64,000 bases of DNA from Ramlibacter sp. WS9 (GCF_003797765.1 NZ_RKMB01000002.1:186001-250000); one strand, 5' to 3'. Shown: positions 50,168 to 59,223, counted from the stretch's first letter. The notes: a model not told the origin generated them from the sequence alone. Numbers and translations are program-made.

Positions 50168-51091
50168 ATGCAAGTAATTTCACCTCCTCGAGTATTTGTT
50201 TCGTACTCATGGGATAGCGAGGAACACAAACGCTGGGTTCTTGGTCTTGCTAAACGCCTCACACATAACGGTGTAAACGCGCGCTTGGATCAGTGGCACA
50301 TTCTTCCCGGACAAAGTCTCACCCAGTTTATGGAGACTGAGGTTCAAGCCTGTGAGTTCGTACTTATCGTTTGCACGAGGGAGTACGCGCGGAAGGCACT
50401 GGCACGCGCAGGCGGTGTGGGGTACGAACAGCAAATAATCACCGGAAATATTGTGGCAGGCAAGCCGCGAGAACAATTCATCCCCATCGTGCGTGACGGC
50501 GAGTTCGCTCCAGGCCCTGAATGCTCAATACCTGGCCCGTTCATGGGAATCTATGCCATTGATATGCGTGAGGGCGTAGATGCGGACACCTCTGCAGAGA
50601 CGCTGCTGCGCGCAGTCTTTCGCGAGCCTGCGCTTAGACCTCCTGCCATGGGACCAAGGCCCACGTTTCTCAGTCCCCCCGAGGATTCGAGCTTGGAAGA
50701 AGACCATGAAGAGGTACGTCTTGCAGTGCAAGACATTGATGGTTGGCATCTCAATAGCGGCGTCGCGAGTCACCATCGGTGGCCTGAAACGTTTGAAATT
50801 CCAGATGAAAAGGAGCGTAGAGGGCTCGTGGAAGGCGACGTGGTAAAGCTTCAATTCGAGATCCAGTTGACTTATGGCGACGGTGCAAGGGAAACCTTGG
50901 GCGAGCGCATGTGGGTGATCGTTCGCGAAAGATCGGGGCCCTACTACATTGGTGAATTGAACAGTGCACCCGCTAGCTCGATCGAGCAAAAGCATCTCCG
51001 CACCGGTGATCGGGTCGTCTTTCTGCCGGAGCATGTCATACAGATTTATAGTCGCGGCGGCGAGGAGGTGCACGTTGAGCCCACCCCCTGA
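50168..51091 (+). CDS. SEFIR/TIR-domain protein fused to a DUF2314-like domain
   Basis: Protein of 307 aa. Residues 7-150 form a SEFIR/TIR-like domain: RVFVSYSWDSEEHKRWVLGL, ARLDQWHILPGQSLTQFMET, then CEFVLIVCTREYARKAL. Residues 150-205 form a linker with a Pro/Glu-rich part. Residues 215-302 resemble DUF2314: GDVVKLQFEIQLTYGDGARE, ERMWVIVRERSGPYYIGELN and LRTGDRVVFLPEHVIQI. SEFIR and TIR domains in bacteria act in immune signalling or NAD cleavage; DUF2314 is often seen in polymorphic-toxin immunity contexts. Codon use is AT-richer than the flanks. No partner nuclease, STAND ATPase or CBASS gene is adjacent. Confidence 0.7.
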   Translation: MQVISPPRVFVSYSWDSEEHKRWVLGLAKRLTHNGVNARLDQWHILPGQSLTQFMETEVQACEFVLIVCTREYARKALARAGGVGYEQQIITGNIVAGKPREQFIPIVRDGEFAPGPECSIPGPFMGIYAIDMREGVDADTSAETLLRAVFREPALRPPAMGPRPTFLSPPEDSSLEEDHEEVRLAVQDIDGWHLNSGVASHHRWPETFEIPDEKERRGLVEGDVVKLQFEIQLTYGDGARETLGERMWVIVRERSGPYYIGELNSAPASSIEQKHLRTGDRVVFLPEHVIQIYSRGGEEVHVEPTP

Positions 51092-51466
51092 CAAGCTCGC
51101 GAACACTGAGCTCCAATGGAATCCCGCTGCGGCGCGGCGTCCTCGCCCTCGTCGCGAGTTCCGCCACCTAGACAGTAGGCGAAGCGCCGGAGGAACAGGC
51201 GCCACGCGGTTCCGTCTGAATGACCTGGCTGGGAGCCGCGCATTGGCGTTAGTGCCATGGCGGCGCATCGGTTCTTCGGCTGCTTGTGGCACGCGACGGA
51301 AAACAAGGAACCCGCGTTCGGCCGGGGCTTGCGAGCTAGCCTGTTGGATTGCCGGAGCGCGGCGGGGTCGTGGAAAGCGCTCTGACTCGCCGCAATTGTT
51401 GGCGTTCCGGTCCTTTCTGCGGTATACCCCTATGCATTCCCAACCCACACTGCTAGGAGCGCTTTG
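51092..51466. other. Gap without recognisable gene
   Basis: The 375 bp between the SEFIR gene and the lipoprotein gene contain only short overlapping frames rich in Arg and Pro, without ribosome-binding sites. No repeat, hairpin array or transposase remnant was recognised. An AGGAGC ribosome-binding site for the next gene is at 51455-51460. Confidence 0.4.
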
Positions 51467-51958
51467 ATGAAATTGCTCACCTCGATTGCACTTGCCGGGT
51501 GCGTGGCCATTGCAGGATGCGCCTCCAGTGTCGGCACGCAACCTTCCTCTCAGGCCACACGAGCCGAAAATTGCAAGGTCCCCACCGAACAGGAGGTCGC
51601 GTCGCTCTTCGACCGTTGGAATGGGTCATTGCAGACTGGCGATCCGCATAAGGTCGTTGCCAACTATGCGGTGCGCTCCATTCTGTTGCCCACCGTTTCC
51701 AACAAACCGCGTTTGACTCCGATGGAAAAGGAAGACTATTTCCATCACTTCCTTGCGGATCGCCCGTCCGGAAAAATTGATCTGCGCTTCGTGGAGCTCG
51801 GTTGCAATACCGCGGTGGATGCTGGCCTCTACACATTCACGTTCGCCAAGACAGGCGCCGTGGTCAGCGGCCGCTACAGCTATACCTATCGCTGGGATGG
51901 CTCGAATTGGCTCATTACAAGCCATCATTCCTCCGCAATGCCCGAGAAAAAGCAGTAG
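51467..51958 (+). CDS. Lipoprotein with SnoaL/CaMKII-association-type domain
   Basis: Exported protein of 163 aa. Lipobox IAGC with Cys at residue 18. The mature part is an NTF2-like fold of the SgcJ/CaMKII association-domain type: QEVASLFDRWNGSLQTGDPH at the start, VVANYAVRSILLPTVSNKPR and the end strand GRYSYTYRWDGSNWLITSHH. AGGAGC lies 6 nt before the ATG. Such domains make oligomeric rings or bind small molecules. Its stop lies inside the first copy of a 44-bp repeat (51951-51995). Confidence 0.78.
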   Translation: MKLLTSIALAGCVAIAGCASSVGTQPSSQATRAENCKVPTEQEVASLFDRWNGSLQTGDPHKVVANYAVRSILLPTVSNKPRLTPMEKEDYFHHFLADRPSGKIDLRFVELGCNTAVDAGLYTFTFAKTGAVVSGRYSYTYRWDGSNWLITSHHSSAMPEKKQ

Positions 51959-51995
51959 CAAGCGGAGGGGCATACCCCGAATGGCACTTACTTAG
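51951..51995 (+). repeat. 44-45-bp direct repeat, copy 1
   Basis: This copy and the one at 52475-52518 share AGCAGTAGCAAGC, then GAATGGCACTT and CTTAG, with a few substitutions. Each starts at or just before the stop of the preceding gene. The ends are partly complementary, so each copy can form a hairpin; in this copy GGGG-CATA-CCCC is in the loop region. The two copies frame the methyltransferase gene 52014-52475. Confidence 0.6.
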
Positions 51996-52013
51996 ACCTC
52001 AGCATGGAACGCC

Positions 52014-52475
52014 ATGAGTTCGCTTGAACTGAAAATTCCACCACCGGTCGTCGCGCTGCTCCTGGCGACGCTCATGTGGCTCACGACATTCGTCGCACCG
52101 TCTCTTGCGCTGCCATTCGGGTTTCGCCTTGGCGTCGCGCTTGTTTTGGTGTGTATCGGTCAGGGCATCAGCATTTCTGGCATGGTCGCGTTTCGCCGCG
52201 CGAAAACCACTGTCAACCCGATCAAAGCGAGTGCCGCGTCGTCGTTGGTCACGCTTGGCGTTTATCGCTTCACCCGGAACCCCATGTACCTTGGCCTGCT
52301 GCTCACGCTCCTGGCATGGGCGGTGTATTTGTCGTCCCCGCCGGCCGTGCTGTGGATCCTGGCTTACGTGCTCTACATCAGTCGGTTCCAAATTCTCCCG
52401 GAGGAGCGGGTGTTGTTGTCGCTCTTCGGGGCCGAGTATGCGACCTACCAGGGCCAGGTGCGTCGTTGGCTCTGA
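52014..52475 (+). CDS. Isoprenylcysteine/phospholipid methyltransferase-like membrane protein
   Basis: Membrane protein of 153 aa with about four hydrophobic segments, of the PEMT/ICMT superfamily. The family pattern is seen in LGVYRFTRNPMYLGLLLTLL (the RNPMYLG motif contacts the S-adenosylmethionine) and LPEERVLLSLFGAEYATYQG near the C-terminus. The substrate is unknown in bacteria. It is bounded on both sides by a 44-bp repeat, as if it had moved or been duplicated as a one-gene cassette. Confidence 0.83.
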   Translation: MSSLELKIPPPVVALLLATLMWLTTFVAPSLALPFGFRLGVALVLVCIGQGISISGMVAFRRAKTTVNPIKASAASSLVTLGVYRFTRNPMYLGLLLTLLAWAVYLSSPPAVLWILAYVLYISRFQILPEERVLLSLFGAEYATYQGQVRRWL

Positions 52476-52518
52476 GCAGTAGCAAGCAGAGAGGCAGAAC
52501 CGAATGGCACTTGCTTAG
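52475..52518 (+). repeat. 44-bp direct repeat, copy 2
   Basis: Second copy of the 51951-51995 repeat. AGCAAG at the left end is the exact complement of CTTGCT near the right end, so the unit can fold. It lies directly at the stop of the methyltransferase gene and upstream of the YoeB stop. Confidence 0.6.
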
Positions 52519-52556
52519 TCAGGCACGAATGACCGTGCCCACGCACGTCTGTAGCG

Positions 52557-52811
52557 CTAGTAGTGGTAGCGAAGCTGCGCGATCAGGAGCCCGTCGCGCT
52601 CGGGCTTGTAGACCATCCGGTGCTCGTCGGTGATCCGGCGAGACCAATATCCGGCCAAGGCATGTTTCAGCGGCTCTGGCTTTCCGATTCCAATGAACGG
52701 TTCGCGCGCGGTGGTCTCAATCAGCTCATTGATGCGCTTCACAATGCGCTTGTCGTGCTGCTGCCAGTACAGGTAGTCTTCCCACGCTTGTTCGGCGAAG
52801 ACCAGCTTCAC
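52557..52811 (-). CDS. yoeB: YoeB-type mRNA interferase toxin
   Basis: Toxin of 84 aa. The YoeB/Txe pattern is complete: KLVFAEQAWEDYLYWQQHDK at the start, INELIETTAREPFIGIGKPE, PLKHALAGYWSRRITDEHRM and the C-terminal catalytic LRYHY. YoeB cleaves mRNA at the ribosome A site. The start overlaps the antitoxin stop (ATGA), the usual order antitoxin then toxin. Confidence 0.93.
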   Translation of the reverse strand: MKLVFAEQAWEDYLYWQQHDKRIVKRINELIETTAREPFIGIGKPEPLKHALAGYWSRRITDEHRMVYKPERDGLLIAQLRYHY

Positions 52812-53059
52812 TTCGTGAGCTTTCGCACCTTGCCTTTACCGGTTTCCAGTTCCTGCATCGCGCTGAGCAGGCGCCGTGCGTTGGTCGGGCTGCGCAGCAG
52901 GTATGCAGTTTCTTCAAGCGCCTTGAAGTCGTCCAGGGCAAGCATGACCACCGATTGTTCGCCGCCGCGGGTGATGATCAGGGGTTCGTGGTCTTCGCAC
53001 ACCCGGTCCATGGTCTTGGCCAAGTTGGCGCGAGCGGAGGTGTAGGTGATGGCGTCCAT
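52808..53059 (-). CDS. yefM: YefM-type antitoxin
   Basis: Antitoxin of 83 aa of the Phd/YefM family. The DNA-binding N-terminus MDAITYTSARANLAKTMDRV is followed by PLIITRGGEQSVVMLALDDF and the toxin-binding tail. It neutralises YoeB and represses the operon with it. The start at 53059 is just downstream of a CTGTAC/GTACAG palindrome. Confidence 0.93.
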   Translation of the reverse strand: MDAITYTSARANLAKTMDRVCEDHEPLIITRGGEQSVVMLALDDFKALEETAYLLRSPTNARRLLSAMQELETGKGKVRKLTK

Positions 53060-53076
53060 AGTGTGCCCCGAGGTTG

Positions 53077-53096
53077 CTGTACGTGAAATTGTACAG
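53077..53096. promoter_or_regulatory. YefM operator palindrome
   Basis: CTGTAC-N8-GTACAG is a perfect 6+6-bp inverted repeat, 18 nt upstream of the yefM ATG. The TGTAC/GTACA half-sites match the TGTACA core known from yefM-yoeB operators. Confidence 0.65.
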
Positions 53097-53120
53097 GCGT
53101 TCGGCTTCCTCCGCTCCGCC

Positions 53121-54092
53121 TCACCGCACCCGCAAACCCAGCGAACCCGCCAGCGCCCGCATCTGCAGCACCTGCTGCCGCACATAGGCATCCATCTCCG
53201 CACCTGACAGCGCAAACGGCTGCAGCGCATAGGTCTCCAGCAGCCGCATGTACTCCGGCGTCGCCATGATCCGCCGCAGTGTGCGCGCCCATTCAGCCGC
53301 ATCCTTTTCAGCAACCCCCGGCCCCATGTACAGCCCCCGCACGGTTTGCCACACCACGTCGACGCCTTGCTCTCTTGCCGTGGGCACAGTGCGGAACGCG
53401 CCGCCCAGGCGCTGCGGCGCCAGCACGGCGATGAGCTTCAGCTCGCCGGCCATGAAGGCGTCCCGCGCCTCGGCGGCGTCGCCGCAGAACACATCGACGT
53501 GCCCGCCCTTGAGCGCCGCGATGGCCTGGCCGCCGCCTTCGAACGACACGAAGCGCATCGCCTTGTGATCGCCGCCCGCCGCTTTCACCAGCAGCGCGGC
53601 CTTCACCCAGTCCTGGCTGCCGACACCACCGCCCGCGCCGAACACGGCCGCCGCCTCGTTGGTGCGCAGCAGATCGCGCAGCGCCGCGAGCGATGTGATG
53701 CGCGAATCCTTGCGCACCGCCACCACGCCGTATTCCGTGCCCAGCGTCGCCAGCCAGCGCACGTCCTTCGCGTCGTGCGGGCCGAACTTGCCTTGCGCCA
53801 AGTTGAGCAGCGAGCCGGTGGAGAACGCGACGAACACGCGCGGGTCCGCCCACTGCTGGCTCACGGCGCGATCGAACGCCACCGCGCCGATGCCGCCCGG
53901 CAGGTACTTGAGTTCGACCTCCGCCGCGGGCTGTGGCAAGGGCAGGCGCAGCATGTCGCGCACCAGCCGGCACGTCAGATCGAACCCGCCGCCCGGTTTG
54001 GCGGGGGCAATGCATTCGGCCGTCGCAGGCGCGGCAATGGCTTCGAGCGCACTGCAGGCGAGCAGACTGAAAGCAAGCACGACGTGTTTCAT
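53121..54092 (-). CDS. TctC-like receptor coupled to the TctDE genes
   Basis: Periplasmic protein of 323 aa with a signal peptide (about 1-20). It belongs to a divergent branch of the tripartite tricarboxylate receptors: the mature start CIAPAKPGGGFDLTCRLVRD is that of TctC/BctC-like proteins linked to two-component systems. Two Cys here could form a disulphide. Its ATG overlaps the sensor kinase stop (ATGA). In Bordetella a comparable receptor (BctC) activates the BctE sensor kinase when loaded with citrate, so a sensory role is likely. Confidence 0.85.
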   Translation of the reverse strand: MKHVVLAFSLLACSALEAIAAPATAECIAPAKPGGGFDLTCRLVRDMLRLPLPQPAAEVELKYLPGGIGAVAFDRAVSQQWADPRVFVAFSTGSLLNLAQGKFGPHDAKDVRWLATLGTEYGVVAVRKDSRITSLAALRDLLRTNEAAAVFGAGGGVGSQDWVKAALLVKAAGGDHKAMRFVSFEGGGQAIAALKGGHVDVFCGDAAEARDAFMAGELKLIAVLAPQRLGGAFRTVPTAREQGVDVVWQTVRGLYMGPGVAEKDAAEWARTLRRIMATPEYMRLLETYALQPFALSGAEMDAYVRQQVLQMRALAGSLGLRVR

Positions 54093-55528
54093 GACGGCGA
54101 CTCCGCGTTGTTCGGCTGGCGCGGCCACCAGAGCGTTGCGCGCAGGCCTGTGGCCTCCGAAGACGACTCCGAAGACGGCTCCAGTCTCAACACGCCGCCG
54201 TGACGCTGCGCGATGGAGCGCACGATGGCCAAGCCGAGACCGGAGCCGGTGCGCGGGCTGCCCGCGCTGCGCGTGAAGCGCGAGCCCGCCGTGCGCTGCA
54301 AGTCGGCGGGCAGGCCCGGCCCGGTGTCTTCCACGGTCACGGCCCATCCGAGTGCGTCGCCCGCGCAGCTGAGCGTGATGCTGCCTTGTGGCGTGTACGC
54401 GATGGCGTTGGCCACCAGGTTCGAGACGGCCTCGCGCAATAGGCCGGCGTCTGCGGTGGCGTTTCGCGGCTCGCCTTCCAGCCCCAGATCCAGCCCCTTC
54501 GCACGCGCCAGCGGCAGGAACTCGCGGGCCACTTCTTCCAGCAAGGCGTGCAGGTCGAACTCCGCCAGGGCCAGTGCCGCGGTGTCGCTGCGCCCCAGGC
54601 TGAGCAACTGGTGCGTGCTGCGTGTCGCGCGCTGCAACTCGCCGGCCAGCGCGGCGACGGCGTCGCGTGCCTGCGCGGCATCGGTCTCGCGCAGCGCGAA
54701 GTCCGCCTGCACTTGCAACGTCGTGAGGTGGGTGCGCAGTTGATGCGACGCGTCGTCCAGGAACTCTCGCTGCTGTGTCGCCAGATGGTCGATGCGCCGC
54801 ATGTGCTGGTTCATCGCCTCGACGACAGGGCGCACGTCGGCGGGCAGGCCTTCGCCGGGGATGGGGCTCAAGTCACCGGGGCCACGCGCGGCGATCTGCC
54901 CCGACAACCCGGCGAGCGGCCGCAGGGCCAGCACGACCGCAAGGATCGACAGGCCCACCGTCAGCGCCAGGAACAACGCGTTCTCCACAGCCGCGCGGCG
55001 CAGGAACACGCGCCGGAACTCGTCGCGCGCCTGCGTGCTTTCCGCCACCTGGATGGTGAGCTGCTTGGCGGGCGACTGCGCCGTGGGCCGCTCCAGGTCG
55101 CGCATGTAGGCCACCAACCGCACCGGCGCGCCGAAGTAGGTGCCGTCGTAAAACACCGGAACGCCGGCGCGCAAGGGCGCTGGCGGTGCGGGCAAGTCCG
55201 CGCTGCCCAGTTCCACCAGGCCGTCGGCGGTGGCGACGCGGTAATGCACCGGCCCGCTCGCGGTGAGCTCGAAGAACTCGAACATGCGGTAAGGCAATTC
55301 CACGGAAAGGCCGCCCGATTCGGTGGAGACGTTGGCGTCGATGGACTTCAGCGCGCCGAGCAGGGACCGGTCGTACGCGGTGTTGGCCGCATGGCGCACG
55401 TCGAGCGCGGTGACGCGCAACTGCAGCAGTGACAAGACCAGCAGGGCGGGCAGCAGCAGGAGCAGCAGCGCGCGCGCAAGTTTGAGCTGCCGGAACCGCT
55501 GCCAGCGACTACGCGGCTTCGAGTGCAT
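54089..55528 (-). CDS. tctE: TctE-type sensor histidine kinase
   Basis: Membrane kinase of 479 aa. A first membrane segment (about 19-42) is followed by a periplasmic domain of the TctE type (43-180), a second membrane segment near 185-205, a HAMP-like region, the phosphoacceptor motif DASHQLRTHLTTLQ (Thr-His replaces the more common Thr-Pro), and the ATPase motifs NLVANAIAYTP, DTGPGLP and GSGLGLAIV. It starts 20 nt inside the regulator gene. With TctD it should respond to tri- or dicarboxylates. Confidence 0.9.
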   Translation of the reverse strand: MHSKPRSRWQRFRQLKLARALLLLLLPALLVLSLLQLRVTALDVRHAANTAYDRSLLGALKSIDANVSTESGGLSVELPYRMFEFFELTASGPVHYRVATADGLVELGSADLPAPPAPLRAGVPVFYDGTYFGAPVRLVAYMRDLERPTAQSPAKQLTIQVAESTQARDEFRRVFLRRAAVENALFLALTVGLSILAVVLALRPLAGLSGQIAARGPGDLSPIPGEGLPADVRPVVEAMNQHMRRIDHLATQQREFLDDASHQLRTHLTTLQVQADFALRETDAAQARDAVAALAGELQRATRSTHQLLSLGRSDTAALALAEFDLHALLEEVAREFLPLARAKGLDLGLEGEPRNATADAGLLREAVSNLVANAIAYTPQGSITLSCAGDALGWAVTVEDTGPGLPADLQRTAGSRFTRSAGSPRTGSGLGLAIVRSIAQRHGGVLRLEPSSESSSEATGLRATLWWPRQPNNAESPS

Positions 55529-56174
55529 ACCCCAGGCCGCGGAAGGTGGCCACGCGCACGCCCGTTCCGTCCAGGCGTTTGCGCAGGCGGTGCACGATCA
55601 CTTCCACCGCTTCGGGGTGGATGTCGGCTTCGTCGGGCAGCATGCGCTCCAGGATCTGCTGCTTCGACATCGGCTCGCCGCTGTGCTGCAGCAGCACGCG
55701 CAGCAACGCGTGTTCGCGCGGCGACAGCGCGAGCACTTCGTCATTTAAGGCGAAGCGCTGGCTGGCCAGGTCGTACGACAGCGGACCGCAAGCCAGTCGC
55801 GCGGCCTGGGCACCCCGCGCGCGTCGCAGCAGCGCGTGCAGGCGCGCCTCCAGCTCTTCCAGCTGGAAGGGCTTGGCGAGGAAGTCGTCGGCGCCGGTGT
55901 GGAAGGCGCGCACCTTGTCGGCGAGGGTGTCGCGCGCGGTGAGCACGAGCGTGGGAACCAGCGGGTCGCGCGCCCGGATCTGCGCCAGCAGTTCCTGCCC
56001 GTCCACGTCGGGCAGGCCCAGGTCGAGAACGATCACGTCATGCGCGCCACGGCCCATGGAAGCGAGCGCCGTGCGGGCGCTGTCCACCCACTGGGCGATG
56101 ATGCCCGAGCGCTCCAGCGCCTTGCACAGCCAGGTGGCCAGCGTGTGCTCGTCTTCAACGAGCAGGATGCGCAT
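55509..56174 (-). CDS. tctD: TctD-type response regulator
   Basis: OmpR-family response regulator of 221 aa. The receiver domain has acidic residues in RILLVEDEHT, the phospho-Asp in DVIVLDLGLPDVDG (about residue 51) and Lys in FLAKPFQLEE. The C-terminal winged helix ends with VIVHRLRKRLDGTGVRVATF. It lies between a Bug receptor gene (12-nt gap) and the kinase (overlap), so the four genes 57164-53121 likely form one operon. Confidence 0.92.
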   Translation of the reverse strand: MRILLVEDEHTLATWLCKALERSGIIAQWVDSARTALASMGRGAHDVIVLDLGLPDVDGQELLAQIRARDPLVPTLVLTARDTLADKVRAFHTGADDFLAKPFQLEELEARLHALLRRARGAQAARLACGPLSYDLASQRFALNDEVLALSPREHALLRVLLQHSGEPMSKQQILERMLPDEADIHPEAVEVIVHRLRKRLDGTGVRVATFRGLGYALEAA

Positions 56175-56186
56175 GAGGGCGTCGCT

Positions 56187-57164
56187 TCATTCGGGCTTGA
56201 TTTTGGCCCGATCCACGACGATTTTCCAGCGCTTCTGTTCTGCCGCGATGAACTGCGCGAACTGCGCCGGCGTGCCGCCGATGGCTTGCGCGGCGTCCAG
56301 GTTCAGGCGTTCCAGTGACGTGGGCGACTTCATCGCCTTCATCGTCTCGGCCGAGAGCTTGTCGATGTTGGCCTGCGACATGCTCGCGGGCGCCAGCATG
56401 CCGTACCACTGCGTCATCTCGAAACCGGGGAAGCCTTGTTCCGCCACCGTCGGCACGTCGGGCAATTGCGGCAAGCGCTGCGCGGAGCCGGTCGCGATGC
56501 AGCGCAGTTTGCCGGCCTTGATGTGCGGCAGGATGGCAGAGGCGCCGACCGATGCCGCATCGAGGCGGCCCGACAGCAGGTCGGTGAGCTGCGGGCCGGT
56601 GCCCTTGTAGGGAATGTGCAGCATGAAGATGTTGGCCGTCATCTTCAGGAACTCGAAGGCCAGGTGGCCCGCGCTGCCCGTGCCGGCCGAACCGTAATTC
56701 AGCTGGCCGGGTTTGGCCTTGGCCAGAGCGATGAACTCCTTCAAATTCTTCGCGGGCATGCTCGGATGCACCACGTACAGGCTGGGCACCTTGGCCAGCA
56801 GGCTGACGGGCTTGAAGTCCTTGTTGGCGTCGTACGGAAGTTTGTCGTACATGTACGGGTTGACGGCCAGCGTGCCGATGTGCCCGAGGATGATGGTGTG
56901 CTGGTCTTCGGCGCGCGCCACTTCGGCCATGGCGATGTTGCCGGAGGCACCCGGCTTGTTGTCGACGAAGACGCTCTGGCCCAGGGTTTTGGTGAGCTCG
57001 GTGGCTGCGGATCGCGCGATGATCTCGGAGCTGCCGCCGGGCGCGAAGGGCACAACGAAGCGCACGGGCTTCGCTGGCCATGCGGCCTGCGCGTGGGCGA
57101 GGAAGGGGCTGCCGCCGGCCAGCGCCGCCGCGGCCCCGAGGATGGAGCGTCTCGTGGGGTTCAT
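56187..57164 (-). CDS. Bug/TctC-family periplasmic solute receptor
   Basis: Tripartite tricarboxylate receptor of 325 aa. Signal peptide about 1-26, with two Arg near the N-terminus (MNPTRRSILGAAAALAGGSP), so Tat-like export is possible. The mature start WPAKPVRFVVPFAPGGSSEI has GSSE where GGxTD is usual. VFVDNKPGASGNIAMAEVAR follows. First gene of the receptor-TctD-TctE-receptor operon; its stop is 12 nt before tctD. It probably binds the transport substrate, whereas the 53121 protein may be the sensor partner. Confidence 0.9.
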   Translation of the reverse strand: MNPTRRSILGAAAALAGGSPFLAHAQAAWPAKPVRFVVPFAPGGSSEIIARSAATELTKTLGQSVFVDNKPGASGNIAMAEVARAEDQHTIILGHIGTLAVNPYMYDKLPYDANKDFKPVSLLAKVPSLYVVHPSMPAKNLKEFIALAKAKPGQLNYGSAGTGSAGHLAFEFLKMTANIFMLHIPYKGTGPQLTDLLSGRLDAASVGASAILPHIKAGKLRCIATGSAQRLPQLPDVPTVAEQGFPGFEMTQWYGMLAPASMSQANIDKLSAETMKAMKSPTSLERLNLDAAQAIGGTPAQFAQFIAAEQKRWKIVVDRAKIKPE

Positions 57165-57227
57165 CTTGTCTCTCTTTGTTGTCCGCCTGTGTGGCGGGAT
57201 ACGGTGGACCTTACCCGGGCGCGGCTT

Positions 57228-58154
<927 letters not shown>

Positions 58155-58191
58155 GCCGCCATGATGCCCGGCGGCGGCGGCCCTTGTCGAG

Positions 58192-58398
58192 TCAATGCAG
58201 CCCGACGGCTTCCACGGCGGGCGCCGCGAGTTCACGGCCGACCATGGCGCGGGCGAAGAGGTAGTTGTTGCGGGCGTTTTCGCTGAGCTGGTCCAGGTCC
58301 ACCCGGCCATCGCCGTCGCAAGGAAACGCATAGCCCCGCCCCGGGTCGAACAGCGACCGAAAGCACAACTGAAACGGGCCGGATCTGGACTGCATCAT
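58192..58398 (-). CDS. Small conserved protein with GRGYAFPCD motif
   Basis: Protein of 68 aa (start at one of two adjacent ATG codons), sequence SGPFQLCFRSLFDPGRGYAF then PCDGDGRVDLDQLSENARNN and YLFARAMVGRELAAPAV. AGGAGT lies just upstream. Similar short proteins with GRGYAFPCD and NYLFARAMVGRE blocks recur in Burkholderiales as unnamed genes, as far as I recall. Function unknown. Confidence 0.65.
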   Translation of the reverse strand: MMQSRSGPFQLCFRSLFDPGRGYAFPCDGDGRVDLDQLSENARNNYLFARAMVGRELAAPAVEAVGLH

Positions 58399-58531
58399 CT
58401 GGCGTACTCCTGCGGGGTTGCCCCACGCGGCCTGCGCAAGTTGCGCAGTGCCGTAGTGCTTCAACGGAAGCGGTGGCCAACCCGATGACGGGGTTGTGCA
58501 AAGAGTTTGTGAAGACGACGAAAATGCCCCC

Positions 58532-59191
58532 ATGCTGCTCGACCAACACCTACAGCGCATCATCCGCAAGCGCCTGTCGGAGTTTGCCGTCCACTCACTC
58601 GATGTCGGGCCCCACCGGCACGCCGCCGTCGTGGCGGCGCTTGCCGAAGAAGGCCTGGGCGCGCGGGTCGACGGGCTTGCGGTGCCGGACCACTGGAGCA
58701 ACGACGCGGCGATCATCGTCACGCGCCGTGCGGAAACCCTCAGCAACCACGCCGGCCAGTGGGCGCTGCCGGGCGGGCGCGTGGACCCAGGTGAATCCAT
58801 CGAGCAGGCGGCACTGCGCGAGCTGCGGGAAGAAGTCGGCCTGGAGTTGCCGGAGAACGCCGTCCTCGGCCGGCTCGATGACTTCGTCACCCGCTCGGGC
58901 TATGTGATCTCTCCCGTTGTCGCCTGGGCCGGCACGGCACCGGAACTTCAAGCGAACGACGCCGAGGTGGCCGGCATACACCGCATCCGGCTCGAGGAGT
59001 TCATGCGCGCGGACTCGCCGATGCTCGAGCCCACCGAAGACCCCGCGCGGCCTATCCTTCGCATGCCCGTGGGCCGGTCGTGGATCGCCGCACCGACGGC
59101 CGCCGTGATCTACCAGTTCCGCGAAGTCTGCCTCGCGGGCCGGCCCACGCGCGTCGCCCACTTCGACCAGCCGATGTTTGCGCGGCGCTGA
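58532..59191 (+). CDS. Nudix hydrolase (CoA pyrophosphatase-like)
   Basis: Enzyme of 219 aa. The Nudix box is complete: GGRVDPGESIEQAALRELRE followed by EVGL. The preceding DAAIIVTRRAETLSNHAGQW is typical of NudL-type CoA/acyl-CoA pyrophosphatases, although the NudL signature LLTKRS is only partly matched. ATG 58532 was chosen over an earlier frame start because it begins the helical lead-in MLLDQHLQRIIRKRLSEFAV. It stands alone. Confidence 0.88.
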   Translation: MLLDQHLQRIIRKRLSEFAVHSLDVGPHRHAAVVAALAEEGLGARVDGLAVPDHWSNDAAIIVTRRAETLSNHAGQWALPGGRVDPGESIEQAALRELREEVGLELPENAVLGRLDDFVTRSGYVISPVVAWAGTAPELQANDAEVAGIHRIRLEEFMRADSPMLEPTEDPARPILRMPVGRSWIAAPTAAVIYQFREVCLAGRPTRVAHFDQPMFARR

Positions 59192-59223
59192 CGCGCCTGT
59201 TGACTTCCCGCATTTTCGATATT

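Noticed and set aside
50964..51467. A 167-aa open frame after the SEFIR gene
   Set aside because: The first part is antisense-like shadow of the SEFIR gene in another frame and the rest is Arg/Pro-rich without a ribosome-binding site.
48313..52520. Integron cassette array with attC sites
   Set aside because: The succession of small orphan genes suggested cassettes, but no GTTRRRY/RYYYAAC pairs were found at gene ends, the spacing is irregular and no integrase is present.
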